The translations under genes and the position numbers were made by a program. Positions 1 to 10,650 of a stretch of 64,000 bases of DNA are shown piece after piece. The notes below the pieces were generated by a model. That model was given only the letters and a program-made list of their open reading frames with translations. It was not told the DNA's origin and searched no databases. Source of the stretch: Trichobilharzia regenti (Eukaryota > Platyhelminthes > Trematoda > Strigeidida > Schistosomatidae); the NCBI GenBank assembly GCA_944472135.2, contig OX235263.1:24419379-24483378 (forward strand). Direction: 5' to 3'. Each line of letters starts with the position of its first letter. Within the stretch, counting starts at the first letter, position 1.

Positions 1-205
1 GTTGGTTGATTGGTTATCTTCATCACCTTTGTATACACGAGATGTTCACTTGAAGTCCTGTTTTCGTTGACTGCCTGCCTACCTGCCTCTTCTGCCAATT
101 TATTAGTTTACGTCTGTAAGACTTCGAATTTTTATGGCATTAGATATTATATGTCATCATCGAAATTCAAACCATCCAGAGTCTTCTTATCAGTTTTGAC
201 AACAG
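1..205 (-). mobile_element. RTE-type LINE reverse transcriptase fragment
   Basis: Read on the minus strand, this matches the stretch of the RTE LINE copies at 45246-46160 and 56745-57590 that lies just after the FADD motif (NKLAEEA..., then a degraded K-T-x-V-M-K-I). The frame is broken by stops. It is cut by the window edge, so its full extent is unknown. It is a dead fragment upstream of the first visible host exon. Confidence 0.6.
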
Positions 206-282
206 TACAAAATAATGATGAAAAGGGGAGACGAAAATTTTAAAATATCTAAATGATTTCATGTTCATCTTTCCAAAAATTG

Positions 283-1274
283 TATATTCAATCTGTGTTA
301 ATTTATTCTATAAAACACAAAATAATCATCGAGCAAAGAATATTCTTTTCGATAAATTCCTCTTCTGCCTCTACAATCATATATATGTTTATATACAATA
401 TTGGTGTTTTTTAAATAATATCGATTTGTAAAGTATGATCAATACAATTACAGTTCACTAAAAATACTTAAATTATAATAGTAATAAAGATATAATAGCG
501 ATAAAGTACCTAGACAAGCTAGCCACTCCCTGTTGTATCTACCAATTCAACTGCACTTGTGAAGCGAGTTATATTGGCCGTTGCTCTAGAAACTTGATTT
601 TTCATGTTCGAGAGCACCTCCCACTATGGCAAAGTAAAGGTGTAATGAAATCCATTAACAGTTCGATATTAGACCACCTGGTCCAAACCGGCCACGGAGC
701 CAGCCAGCATTGAGGAATCCTTCTCTATCATTTACCGGGTCCTCAATAAATTGCCAAAATCATCGAAGCACCGCGTGCTCCAAACACCAGAGGCTATTGC
801 ATTTCGCGTGGAACAACCATTGCTTTGTGTGCAAAAGAAGCAAGTCCAGCCATGCACTACTACTGCTCTGACAGACCTTCAGTAGAGACTATGAATTCAT
901 GAATTTGTAATATTATCTTTCCTAATTTTTCTGACATTCAGTTTACTGTTATGTTGATGCTTTTGAAGTGTAATCTGTTGGTATTATTATTATTATTGAT
1001 TCGATGTTATTTAAACAGTAACATTAATATAGCAAAAGTATTCATTCAGATATCTATAAAACACAACATAATCGAGCAAAGAATATTCTTTTCAATAAAT
1101 TCCTCTTCTGGCTCTACAATTATATACATGTTTATATACACAGAATATTCAAGGTTGGTAGTTAATAACAATATTGGTGTTTTTTAAATAATATCGATTT
1201 GTAAAGCAAGATCAATACAATTACAGTTCACTAAAAATACTTAAATTATAATAGTAATAAAGATATAATAGCGA
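283..1274 (+). mobile_element. Penelope-like element with direct terminal repeats (pLTR-like)
   Basis: About 200 bp at 283-486 recurs in direct orientation at 1031-1274, including the shared string ATATCGATTTGTAAAG and the following AATAGTAATAAAGATATAATAGCG. Between them lies a PLE endonuclease remnant. Direct or inverted pseudo-LTRs flanking a truncated internal region are typical of Penelope-like elements. The right copy has about 30 extra bases (TTCAAGGTTGGTAGTTAATAAC) missing from the left copy. Both repeats contain AAGAATATTCTT, which lies where related PLEs carry their hammerhead palindrome. Confidence 0.6.
505..905 (+). pseudogene. PLE GIY-YIG endonuclease remnant
   Basis: Translation shows YQFNCTCEASYIGRCSR, the PLE form of the GIY-YIG nuclease start (Y-x-F-x-C-x-C-x-A-x-Y-I-G-x-T/C-x-R), followed by ILDHLVQTGH, which resembles the conserved helix of other PLE copies here. 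After about residue 60 the frame breaks with a stop. GIY-YIG is the integration nuclease of Penelope-like retroelements. No RT domain is left in this copy. It cannot be functional. Confidence 0.65.
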
Positions 1275-1275
1275 G

Positions 1276-2345
1276 TAGGATATCCACTAAAATTAGGAAA
1301 TTTTCACGAAAATTGAGAATCATTCAAACCTAGATGGCCAAGGTAGGGACAGCGTCTGAACTAACTTCTTTTGGACGCACAAATTAGGCTTTTTAATGTG
1401 GATCCCCACAGACTCAGCAATATTTAGTAGTCGAACTCTTAAGCCAAAGTTGAGATTTGTTGGTATCCGGTAAATAACTCTAAAAGCCTGGTTAACATCA
1501 ATCTGATGTTCTGTATCCACAAGATGAGCCAGAATAGCGCTACGAATGAATTTTTTTTTTACCTTTACTTAACCACTCAGGGTGATGTTCGTGACTTCGA
1601 CGAGAAACACGCTTAATTGTACGGCCTATGTAACTGGATCACTCCACAGGAGCAGTTAAATTGGTAGATACACATGGATAAGGCGAAATTGGGTAGTTTG
1701 TCTTTTACTCCCGAACACAGAAGAGGAGTGATCTTAAAGATACAACGTAATTCAGCAGCAGCAGGGAATGCTCGTTTTACAACATTTCTAATGCTCTGTG
1801 TTAGTATCTCGCTAGTGTTGTCCCCAAGGAACTGAATCTGTAAGAATAAGGCCTTTTTTTGGAACTGTTGGTAACTTCGGCTGCTTTGGTTTCAAATTCA
1901 TATTCTTATCAATAAACTTTTCAGGATAACCATTCTCACTTAGCAACCTTTTAATATTATTCAGTTCTTCATCAAGACATTCGTCCGAGCAAAGCGCTCT
2001 AGCTCTGTGAACCAGGCACTTTATCAAATGTGTGTACTGGCCCGTTGATGTAGGTTTTCTATAAACACTTCTTCTTATTGTGCCATCCTCTTTTCTGGTT
2101 ATAAAGACGTCTAAAAATGGAATACCAGATTCTTTTTCTGTCTCGATGGTAAAATTTATTGTAGGATGTATCTCATTAAATTTATCCAGGATATTCTTTG
2201 CCTCCTCCTCAATTTTCATAATCAAAAAAGTATCATCCATGTACCGACAATAAAATTCGAGTTCACTAATAACATCCTTCAGAGGCCAATTTTCTAGTTT
2301 CGCAAGGAAAATGTCGGCTAGAATGGGTGTTAAGTGCTGCGTACC
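1276..2345 (-). pseudogene. Penelope-like element: C-terminal RT plus GIY-YIG domain, 5'-truncated
   Basis: The minus-strand reading starts at about 2340 with GTQHLTPILADIFL and runs to YCRYMDDTFLI; YMDD is reverse transcriptase motif C. The 142-codon open stretch 2240-1812 continues with IPFLDVFITR and VYRKPTSTGQYTH, hallmarks of PLE RT and thumb, and ends after PTVPKK. A frame break near 1800 and stops through 1560-1700 separate it from the endonuclease. The extreme C-terminus (1520-1320) ends in IHIKKPNLCVQKKLVQTLSLPW, a conserved PLE end. RT motifs upstream of GTQHL are missing, so the copy is 5'-truncated. The truncation point lies only about 70 bp before the host exon acceptor at 2415. 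Confidence 0.8.
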
Positions 2346-2415
2346 CTTTGAAAAAAAATACTAAACGAATTTCCTTGTTATTATTCTATTTGTGTTTTCG
2401 TTATTTTTTTTCAAG

Positions 2416-2837
2416 ATCAAATCGTCAAGGAATAATTATTCACAAGTGTTCTTCACTTCCTGTTATTATATCACCATCAATATCATCTTTATCATCCTCG
2501 TCGTCGCCATCATCATCATTATCAATGTTAACCGGCGAAGAATTTGAAATTCTACCAACTTCATTATCAATTAAAACAAGGTCATTACGTGTTAAACGTA
2601 CAACAAGTGTTTCATCAGTGTCATTGGTTTATAAAAGAAAAAATAATAAATCATTTAATCGATACACTTACACCAGTAGTCATAATAAAGATAACAGCCA
2701 TAATAATGACAATAACATTGAAAATTGTACAAAAATCACGAATGAACAAAGGTCATTTACAAATAAATATAAAGCGCACAATTTATATTGTTTAAAACGA
2801 TTAACAAACAGACAGTTAAAAATCAACTCATCTAGGG
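2416..2837 (+). CDS. Host gene exon 1 of window (unrecognised Ser/Asn-rich protein)
   Basis: This is the first visible exon of a plus-strand host gene whose product I do not recognise. The acceptor is a pyrimidine-rich tract ending TTTCAAG at 2415; the donor GGG|GTAAGT starts at 2838. The frame is open across the exon, which begins with the third base of a codon and ends in phase 1. That joins exactly to exon 2, where G plus AT gives Asp. Residues include a Ser-rich run (SSLSSSSSPSSSLS), then MLTGEEFEIL, then an Asn/Lys/Thr-rich segment ending LKRLTNRQLKINSSR. The ATG at 2526 could be the initiator if this is the first coding exon; otherwise earlier exons lie outside the window. Codon use is AT-rich, like the other exons. 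No transposon similarity was seen. Confidence 0.65.
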
Positions 2838-2984
2838 GTAAGTTGTTACGTAATACAGATTATTTATTATTATTATTATTTTCATTGTATGTTGATTATT
2901 CTTGCCTTATATAAAAATAAACTGTGTGACAAAATTTTTCTAGAGGGTTATATGAATCAGTGAAGTTAACTTTTGAAAATCTGT

Positions 2985-3240
2985 GTAGCTGGTCCAGTGG
3001 TAGCATGCTTAAGCGGTTAACTGATGGATCCAGGATAATGAGCATTTCGTCCTATTTGGGACTCGTCATCTGGATGTACCTGCATTCCCCAGTGAGTGAG
3101 TGATGATGTTCCCACCGAGGCTCGAACCTAGTGCCCATAGTTTGAAACGTCAAAGCTTTATACACTAGACCACTTGCGCCACAAGAGCCACCTCTTGTGC
3201 AAGGGGTCATACTAATTATTTTTAATTTAATTTTAGATTT
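2985..3240 (-). mobile_element. Sm-alpha-type SINE with decayed hammerhead
   Basis: The minus strand reads GGTACATCCAG, then ATGACGA, GTCCCAAATAGGAC, GAAATG, then TCCTGGATCC. This is the Sm-alpha hammerhead layout, but C3 of the CTGANGA core is changed to A, so activity is unlikely. The tRNA-like part lies at 3110-3190 and contains a B-box-like AGGTTCGAGCC on the minus strand. It is arranged head to head with the plus-strand copy that follows. Confidence 0.7.
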
Positions 3241-3485
3241 TCCCGTCGATTGATCGAACTGAAGTGTTCAGTCTCAGGTCAACATGTCTGTCGGCTTCTT
3301 GTGCAGATGCTTCGACGATGTCTGGGCGTGTACTTAGAGGTTAATTAGTGGATGGTGACTAGCGCGTTTTGGCGTTTTGAATTCTAGCCTCGGTGAGAAC
3401 ATCGTCACTCACTAGGGAATGTACGCCCATCCGCCTGACGAGTCCCAAATAGGACGAAACTTGCATCTTGGATTCCACTGCTTTA
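3225..3485 (+). mobile_element. Sm-alpha-type SINE
   Basis: A plus-strand copy of the hammerhead SINE. Its 5' part (3235-3345: GTCGATTGATCGAACTG..., CAGTCTCAGGTCAACATG, GATGCTTCGACGATGTCTGG) recurs in inverted orientation in the copy at 14965-15292. The tRNA-like section has an A-box-like GTGGATGGTGACTAGC and a decayed B box at about 3380. It ends in the ribozyme at 3425-3480. Confidence 0.75.
3425..3480 (+). ncRNA. Hammerhead ribozyme with intact catalytic core
   Basis: Core box CTGACGA is at 3435-3441 (position 7 is free, so C is allowed). Stem II is GTCC 3442-3445 pairing with GGAC 3452-3455 around the loop CAAATA. GAAA is at 3456-3459, and the NUH triplet ATC at 3465-3467 precedes TTGGATTCCACTG. 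Stem I can form between ATCC (3429-3432) and GGAT (3470-3473), with a G.T and a mismatch nearest the core. Stem III is weak because the usual palindrome ACGCGCGT has decayed to ACTTGCAT. Self-cleavage may therefore be slow or lost, although every required core base is present. It is the best preserved Sm-alpha ribozyme in the window. Confidence 0.75.
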
Positions 3486-4204
3486 TATACCCCTCAGAAC
3501 TCAAAGGAACAGAAAACTTTTGAAGACTTATGTAGCCTTTCAGACACGTATTCACAACACGAAGTTTATTATTCTCGTTGTATTGACCCGTTGAATGGGA
3601 GGTACATCCATTCGACTAGAGATTTTAAAAGACAGTCTCCCAGCAACTGACAAAAAGGCCGCTAAATGACTTCATGTAGAAATAGATGGTTAGGTCTAAC
3701 GCCTGAGAACTCCAATAACAAATGCCTAGATACACTTATACTGTACTCACATTATAAAAGACTGTTGTCCTGTATACTTATTTTGTCTAGATGTAATTTA
3801 TTTTCTATAAAGTTTTCTGTCTAAATAACACCTTGGCTGATTGTTTGCATTGGATTGCTGTATACACTTTATTCAGTCTAGCCGACTAATGAGTAAGGCA
3901 TACTTCTGTTGTATATAATTGTTTGATGAATGGTGTGAAGTATTCTCCATAAATCAACTGGTATGTAGGGGAATAGGACAGACAAAAAACTCAGCAACAC
4001 AGATATCTTTTCAGCCGATTTCATCCTCAAAAGTAGCTAAACAATCCTATTTTTTTATACATAAGTTTACATAGTCAAAATTGTTGTGTAATTAAATTAA
4101 AAATAATAACAAAGAGAGATTAAAAATGATAATTTTCAACTTCAGATGAAATTTTAAAGGTATCAATATAGATCACAGAGGGGAATAGAGAATATGTTTA
4201 CGTG

Positions 4205-4440
4205 ATATGGAAAATAAGACTGATCATGAGTTAATATCATCAGTTAGAGAACCATTAGAAAACCAGCATTGATTACTAATCAGCTATTTCGCCCTAGTGA
4301 TTGGGACTCTGCAGAAGTACGCACTCTTGGAGTCCAAACCAAGGACCTTCTAGTTACAAGGTGGGTGAGCTTGTAGACCACTAAACCATTGGCACCCGAT
4401 CCAATATCCCGTTCATGAATTCTGACTTCTGTCAATAGCA
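4205..4440 (-). mobile_element. tRNA-derived hammerhead SINE (CTGAAGA lineage), decayed
   Basis: Minus strand: a tRNA-like head (CCAATGGTTTAGTGGTCTACAAGC, B box decayed), GTACTTCTGCAGA in place of GTACTGCTGAAGA, GTCCCAATCACTAGGGC, GAAATAGCTGAT. The core A6 is changed to C, so the ribozyme should be dead. The tail ends in CATGATCAG. Confidence 0.6.
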
Positions 4441-4800
4441 CGACCACTTGCAAATGTCATTGTTGACTACTTGTTCCCACACCCGGGTTCGAACTCTGGA
4501 GGGCACATACTGCCGAAGAACAGTCCTTAATTAAGACGTAACAACTGTCCAGTATTCTCAGGTTTTCCAATGGTTCTCTAGTCAGTGTCACCTCATGATG
4601 AATGATTACGAACTGACTTCAATTAGAAAACCGCCACTGAAAAATAACTAGGAAGTAGTGGGCTGTTGATTCGTCCTAGTTTGGGACTCGTCTTCAGCAG
4701 TACGCTTCTGACTGCTCAGTGGTCCCAAAGGGGTATGTAGCATCTGTTCAGTACTCACTGGTAATTTTCAGTGATCTCTCTCTCTATTTCTACCTGACTA
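4430..4800. mobile_element. Two further hammerhead-SINE fragments in opposite orientations
   Basis: At 4480-4595 a plus-strand piece shows GGGTTCGAACTC, TACTGCCGAAGAA, ACAACTGTCCAGTATTC and then the common tail ending in CTCATGATGAA. At 4600-4790 a minus-strand piece shows TACTGCTGAAGACGAGTCCC, AAACTAGGACGAATCAAC. Both cores carry changes (an inserted CGA, GAAA to GAAT). Confidence 0.5.
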
Positions 4801-4879
4801 GAGTTGGTTCATGATGAAATCTAACCACAGAGATCAATCCAAATAAGTGTGTCTGTTAAAATTTTATAATCACGGAAAA

Positions 4880-5385
4880 TACCCATTGAGTCATGAAGAA
4901 AATAAAAGACAGATTCAGCGAAGAAAATTTTCTTTATCGACGAAATCATCTTCAGAGGCTGGCTGTACAGTCATATTTATACTTAGAAAAATTTATAGTG
5001 GTCTATTATTGAGTAACAGGGCGGGGGTGACATAATTGATATAATTACTCAGAAGTGGCTTTAGAAGTGAAAATTAAAAGTTGTAAATTACGTGGTACTC
5101 AACGGCACAAAGATAGAAGTTTGATAAGGTTAAAATTGCTCTTGAGTGAGAATAAAGGTGGTATTTGAGTGTAAATTTAACCAGTGTGAAGAGGGTGTGA
5201 AAACATACAAAAGGAGCATATGAAACTGATAATAGTGAATTAATTATTAAAGCAAAAGCAAACTAAAAGTAAAATTAAAAATTAAGAACAAAAGAAAAAA
5301 CCAAAACGTTTTTTACAGGGAACGATTAGTGAAGAGGTTAAGACCAAGGTAGAATAAGAGACTGGACAAACTTTTTCTGTATACA
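4880..5385 (-). mobile_element. PLE 3' noncoding tip with hammerhead-like motif
   Basis: This lies directly downstream (minus strand) of the PLE coding remnant at 5390-6010. The minus strand contains CTGAAGA (4949-4955), a 16-base spacer, then GAAAATTTTC (4923-4932), whose AAAATTTT is a palindrome. The order matches the ribozyme pattern of other PLE tips in this window. The rest is AT-rich with no other recognisable signal. Confidence 0.45.
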
Positions 5386-5389
5386 GAGT

Positions 5390-6010
5390 TCAGGGTTGTA
5401 TTGATGAATTGCCAGCGCCTCCGCCATACACAAAAGCCGAAACTTGACGCCTTTTGTACCATCTGGCTTCACTTTGTAGATGATGTTGAAAGACGACTCT
5501 GCATGGAGCTACGTGGCCTGAGTTCACCAAATGCTCGAGAATTGAGCTAGTAATTGTCTTGCATTGTCCGTTTGCTAACCATGCCATATAATGTTCAGAG
5601 ATGCGTTTGGAAAGTGTGCGCTTTATGCGGGTGGCCAATATAACTAGCTCCACACGAGCAGGTGAATTTATAAACACACACTGAGGTGGCCGTTCAAAGC
5701 GGCAGTTTATCCTTTACACATCCGTTGATCATTTGTCGGCTGTAGAAATTGACACGTAGCTCAGCCATAAAGAAGGCTTTCCTCAGTGATCTGCATAAGC
5801 AATTCTTCAAGATCTCAGCTGCGATATCACCTTTAAATTCAACACTCATAAAGAGCAGTTTCTTCGGGACCGGCTGGATTCTTTCAGGCTTTTCTCTTAC
5901 CTTCATGTTTTTCTCTATAAATCTTGGAGGATATCCATTCTCTATGAGAATTTGTCTGAGTCGCTCCAGTTCCCCATCGACTGTATCACTTGAACATATC
6001 CTCCTTATTC
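5390..6010 (-). pseudogene. Penelope-like element C-terminus (RT thumb and GIY-YIG), broken
   Basis: Minus-strand translation from 6010 gives ELERLRQILIENGYPPRFIEKNMKV, then VPKKLLFMSVEFKGDIAAEIL, the PLE linker between RT and nuclease. A TAA at 5694-5696 ends the 70-codon open stretch. A second open stretch (5677-5390) carries the nuclease end: KRISEHYMAWL, SSILEHLVNSGHVA and VGYK-like remnants. The Y-I-G motif survives as VILATRIKRT, so the GIY-YIG active site is altered. The copy is 5'-truncated and not functional. Confidence 0.7.
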
Positions 6011-6164
6011 TATTCTTATACTACTGTACTTTTAAACTGTGTTTTCTTTCATTCAACTGATATTGATTAGTTAAAACAGAAAAAATAGTATCTATTTAAT
6101 TTGATTGAATAATTTCTCTATATTTAGTTTGCTTGATCTAAACAATGGACCGTTACCATATCAA

Positions 6165-6166
<2 letters not shown>

Positions 6167-6200
<34 letters not shown>
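6167..6200. repeat. (AT)n microsatellite
   Basis: An uninterrupted 34 bp AT dinucleotide run. Confidence 0.95.
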
Positions 6201-6203
<3 letters not shown>

Positions 6204-6495
6204 AGATTTTTTTGGGCGATTCCCTTAACTACCTCTTTATACTGCATATCAAAATCGTTATTACCCACAGACACATACACATAGGCAGGAATTACCTAGA
6301 CGTGTACACACACAAGTGTATATGCCATTGTCTTCGCTCCTCTTCTAATAGATTCCAACCGCGCACCTTGCCACCACTCCTATTCACAGTTAAATTTATT
6401 TTGCTAAATATGCTTTGAAGACACATTACCCGTATTGCTTTTATAAGTGAATAAAAAGAATAAAAGAAGAGGAATATATACATAGATATATGCAT

Positions 6496-6520
6496 TGAGT
6501 GAGTGAGTGAGTGAGTGAGT
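6496..6520. repeat. (GAGT)n microsatellite
   Basis: Six consecutive GAGT units. Confidence 0.95.
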
Positions 6521-7378
6521 AATGGCTGGCATTCATAGGAAATAGAGACAATGTGAGAATAATAACAATATGCACTATAGAAATATATCTATAATGAGCA
6601 GTAGAAGTAGACATTGGTGAATCACTTGTACACTTATTAAAAAAAACTAACCAAATTTTCCCCCATTTAAAATTGATATAAATTTCAGTTATTTAAAAAG
6701 TATTTACTCTATCGTAATAATAAGAAATAATTAGAAGTGATTGAATGAATCAAAAATGTAATAACGAGTAAGAAATCTTACTTCTGTACTGGTTGTGTAG
6801 TCTTATTTTAGTCGGTGCTCAAACAAGGTGTGGCTTAATCGTCTATGTTTCATTGTGGATTTTACTGTTGTTGTTGTTGTTGTAGTTGCTGTTGGTTTTC
6901 GTCTTACTGTCGTCTCTATGATTCATTCAATCATTCAAGAGTTTTGAAGTACTTTATACATGAATGACTAATAACTGACTTTAGAATGATTACAGTGTAA
7001 TGTTGTTCAGTAAAGTCCAGTTAAACCACACCCATCAAGAACTTGAATGATTCTTTGTGGTTACATAAACTAGGATAAAGATATTGTGAATATAAGTACA
7101 TCTCTTTTTTTTCATAAATAACTGACTTTATATACATCTGTCAATTAGTAATGTTGGGGGTGGGGGGGGAGTGTGTCCTGTCTATGGTGAGCTCAGTCAG
7201 GATAGAATACCTGGTGTGAAATAATTAGGTAAACGCTTAATTGACTTTGATTTTCAGTATTAATACAGACCATAAAAGTGTTGCTACATCTGCATGGTGC
7301 CATGCAAAAGGGTGAGGGTAGCCGCTTGCGGCTTGAAGGAATGCTCCGCTAAAAACCAACTATCATCACTCTTCCCAA

Positions 7379-8370
7379 CCAACAGTGGGGTTAGACCTGG
7401 GGTTGTCCAATCTCTCCATTTCTCTCTAACTTTGCCATCGATGACATTCTGGAGTCAGCTCTGAAGGATATGTGTGTGTGTGAAGGTGGTGTAGATCTGC
7501 TACCTGAAGATAGACTTTTCGACCTCGAGTATGCAGACGATATCGTCTTACTGTGAGATAGCATGCAGGCTGCCCAAATCGCATTTAATCAGTTGGCGAT
7601 CAGTGTCTGTGTGCTTTGCGCCGTCTAAGTGCCAAGTACTGTCACAAGATGGACAGGAGCCTGTACCTGCACTCACTCTTGCGGGTGAACCGCTTGAAGT
7701 TGTTGATAAGTTTGTGTATCTGGGTAGTTGTGTGAGTGCTGGCGGAGGGGTGAAGGATGAGATTTCCAACCGCATAATGAAAGCTAGGGTGGCATACATC
7801 AACTTGGGCCACCTCTGGCGCCGTCTCGACGTCAGCCTGGCTGTCAAAGGTCGGGTATACAATGCTTCGGTGCGAGCTGTCCTGCTCTACGCCTGTGAAA
7901 CCTGGCCTCTCCGAGCTGAGGATGTTCCGCGACTCTGCGTGTTCGATCATCGCTGTCTTCGTAGGATTGCTTGTGTTTGATGGCATCATCGCGTGAGTAA
8001 TTCTTAGGTTCGGCGGCGTGTGTCTGGACACAGTGGAGATCACCATTCGTTGAGTGTCACCATCTGAAAACACCGGCTCCGGTGGCTTGGACATGTGCTG
8101 AGAATGTCATCCCAGAGGCCTCCGTACAGGTCTCTGTTCCCTGACCAGCCCTGGGAAGGGATGGAGAAGGAGAAGGGGTGGTCAGTCCATGACGTGGCGT
8201 CGTGGGATGAAGGATGTTTGTGCTATATTAGCATCGGTTGGTGCGCCACGACTCCCTGATTGGGGTCCGAGAGATAGCTCGAATCGATGGCTTGAAACGT
8301 TATCGGATATGGCCAAAAATCGTAATCAATGGTGAACCTGTTGCGATTTCCTTCTTTCTTCCCTTTTTGA
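7379..8370 (+). pseudogene. LINE (RTE-like, second subfamily) RT C-terminal half
   Basis: Translation in changing frames gives TNSGVRPG (motif B region), SPFLSNFAIDDILESAL, LEYADDIVLL (motif C, 7528-7557) with a TGA directly after it. The open stretch 7531-7980 follows with FAPSKCQVL, VYLGSCVSAGGGVKDEI, GRVYNASVRAVLLYACETWPL and VFDHRCLRRI. At 8085-8150 LGHVLRMSSQRP... appears in another frame. It is the connector and C-terminal domain of an endonuclease-RT LINE related to, but distinct from, the copies at 40738 and 46763. The copy is 5'-truncated with stops and frameshifts, so it is a dead copy. Confidence 0.75.
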
Positions 8371-8489
8371 TGATAGTTAACGAATACTGTTTGAACTTGT
8401 TAAGCATGACTGTTTTCCTTCCAGATGAAGTTCTTTATCCGTTCTCTACTTATATCTTTTACTTTTGATCTATGTTGTTTTACCTTTAC

Positions 8490-8720
8490 CTCCTCTAGTA
8501 GGTTGTAATCCTGACAAAGACTGAAGGTGTGCGGTGTGGTAGCAACCCCACCGCGTAAACTGACAAAACACTGTTACTGAATCTCCAAAGCTCAAGGAAT
8601 AAAATAATAATGCACATAACTGTTTAATGACGTCCTCCAAAGCTGATACTAATACACTCCAATATAACATTGTTGGCCTGCTTAAACCACGCTGAGCTGT
8701 CTAAATTTTCACCCAGTATT
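8490..8720 (+). mobile_element. tRNA/RTE-tail SINE 3' fragment
   Basis: The sequence GGTAGCAACCCCACCGCGTAAACTGACA followed by ACTGTTACTGAATCTCCAAAGCTCAAGG matches the body of the SINE copies at 49510-49760 and 58590-58805. The tRNA-like head is missing. Confidence 0.45.
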
Positions 8721-8989
8721 ATGCATCTACTTTTCTATGTCTTCACGAACCGACCAGGGTTGTCACATGGCCACCATCCATAGGCATTATCCCGCTACCC
8801 CATCACCTGGGGACTTTAGCTTGTTGGGTTTCCTCTCTGGTTCTCTCCAGCCCTCACCAGTCAATCTGGACAACCCAACCTCCGACAGGTTATCCGTATT
8901 GGCATCGGGCTTAGATTTAACGCCCGATTAACATGAACATTTATATGCCAGAATTCGCGGTCCCACGAAATCCTACACCCTGACCTCCA

Positions 8990-9190
8990 AGTAACTAGAT
9001 TACGCCACCATGCCTAGACATAAATTTTCATCACCGGTTGATATCAGTAGGAGAACCAGTGGAAGTAGGGAGTGGAAGCACTGGACAACTGCTTCGGACC
9101 TCCCAGTAATGTGCACCCATTGTGATACGAACCTAGGATCATCTGGTTACAAGGCAAGTTCATAGACATGCACCCGACTAGTTATAGATT
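8990..9190 (-). mobile_element. Hammerhead SINE (CTGAAGA lineage), decayed
   Basis: The minus strand has the tRNA-like head with B-box-like AGGTTCGTATCAC, followed by a lost ribozyme core and the tail TCCACTGGTTCTCCTACTGAT. The segment before it (8725-8990) contains nothing I recognise. Confidence 0.5.
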
Positions 9191-9600
9191 AAAAAAGCTC
9201 TTGTAGACATGACCACAAGAACTACATTTTCCGTGGGATACTATGTTTTTATAATGAGTTTTTATCATTTCATAAATATTTAAATGCATATGAGAGTGTG
9301 TTTGTCTAATATCTGCAATCTATTACACTTATATGTATGTATTCGTCAATACACTAAAAGTTCCAATGTAGAAAGATACATGTAATCAGTGAGTCAGCAT
9401 ATAGGTAGATAAACAGTTGAAAATGTTTTTACAATTCCATTGATATGCACAAATACATGTAACCAATGTTTATATGTAATAAAAAATATTTGTCATAAAG
9501 GAATCACTTACTCCATAATTCCATACGCACTGGGTTTTGACAGTTAGACCGACTTGTAGTCTAGTGTGTATGTATGTATGTGTGTATGTTGAAAACCACG
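9190..9600. other. AT-rich stretch without recognised feature
   Basis: Only low-complexity ATGTATGT-type runs (9561-9590) were noticed. Confidence 0.4.
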
Positions 9601-9775
9601 AAAATCAAAATTTACTTCAACAACCAGTTGGAACTGCATACTCTGCATGTGGCGCTTACTACCACCTGTCTGATTGCACAATACTCGTTAGGTGGAACAG
9701 GCTTCGAACCTCCTAGATTCAGTGGTTGAAAGTCCAACACCTCTAGGCCAATGAATGACAGCTCAAATCAAACTT
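9600..9775 (-). mobile_element. tRNA-like SINE head
   Basis: The minus strand reads TGGCCTAGAGGTGTTGGACTT (A-box-like) and, 22 bases on, AGGTTCGAAGCCTG (B box). This spacing fits an RNA polymerase III tRNA-type promoter. No acceptor stem or anticodon loop closes properly, so it is a SINE head, not a tRNA gene. Its family is not otherwise seen in the window. Confidence 0.45.
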
Positions 9776-10039
9776 ATTTTGTCATCTGCTTCGTTATTGA
9801 ACTACACCACCATCTCATTTTGCTGGTAGTTTGCTTTTTCATATCACATAACCGTTGAGATTAACCAATTCTGTTTAATGAAGTTTTACCAGTTGTTCAT
9901 CTGGAACAGAAGTAAAGTGTGAAAGATCAGATTTATCGCTTACCTAGTTGACGAAGAATTACGCTTTCAGCACTTTCACTCCGTTTTTATAAAAAGTAAA
10001 AAAAAGATTAAATTTACAGTGCAAAATAATGCCGCTTTA

Positions 10040-10650
10040 TTTTTTATCCATTTTGCCAATAGTCTCTAGCCACTGGTTCCTAGAATCCCGTGGACTTCAA
10101 CCAGAAAGTCTACGCGTCCGTACGTGACTGACTCAAACCAACAGTGAAAGACTTCATGGATTCATTTCAGGCTTTGATCTGACCACTCCGAACTCTTTTC
10201 CAACATAATCCTATGCTAGCTAACAATTTTCGTAGAGGAAGGCGATGGCTAGACGTGCGCAACACATGTCCTAGGCGTCTTCGTGTAACGACGGTGTTAC
10301 TCACCATATTATACCAGTCAATAAAGAAGATAGAATACAAACATCTCCGGTCAAAAACGGTTAACCTCTATAGGTCTTTCACTTTCAGTGGCCATATCTC
10401 ACAGTCAAAAAGAAGGATACAGCAAACTGGTATGGAGTACATATGTCCCTTGATTGATAATCGGATATCACGCTAACTCTAGACATGACTAAATTTGGTC
10501 TATGTCACACAAGCCTTTTGTATCCATGCAGAGCTTTCGCTAGCAATCAACCCGTTAGGGCTGATGCAACTGTCCAAATAAGTGAAGCGGTTAACACGCT
10601 CTACCATTTCACTATCTATCTTTAAACTAGGAGTCTGTACACTTCATTGT
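10040..10650 (-). pseudogene. LINE-A 3' end (RTE-like, CAGA-tail family), degenerate
   Basis: The minus strand has the C-terminal domain of the LINE family at 40738-41731: remnants of the GRVYCSSVRS, LRVEDMKRL and FDHRCLRS blocks, RRLGHVLR and the ISARIQ region. Many stops and indels show this is an old copy. It lacks the 3' tail. Confidence 0.6.

Larger units (their letters stand above)
6060..7375. other. AT-rich intronic stretch with microsatellites, no gene seen
   Basis: It contains (AT)n at 6167-6200, (GAGT)6 at 6497-6520, a (TTG)n run at about 6866-6884 and a G-rich run at 7154-7170. I see no transposon coding similarity and no exon-like segment. Confidence 0.5.

Noticed and set aside
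2526..2837. Exon 1 as the true 5' end with ATG at 2526
   Set aside because: Possible, but the frame is open to an upstream acceptor-like site at 2415 and no promoter is seen, so the start was left undecided.
6497..6520. Short tandem repeats as a possible CRISPR-like or satellite array
   Set aside because: A simple tetranucleotide microsatellite with no spacers; the genome is eukaryotic.
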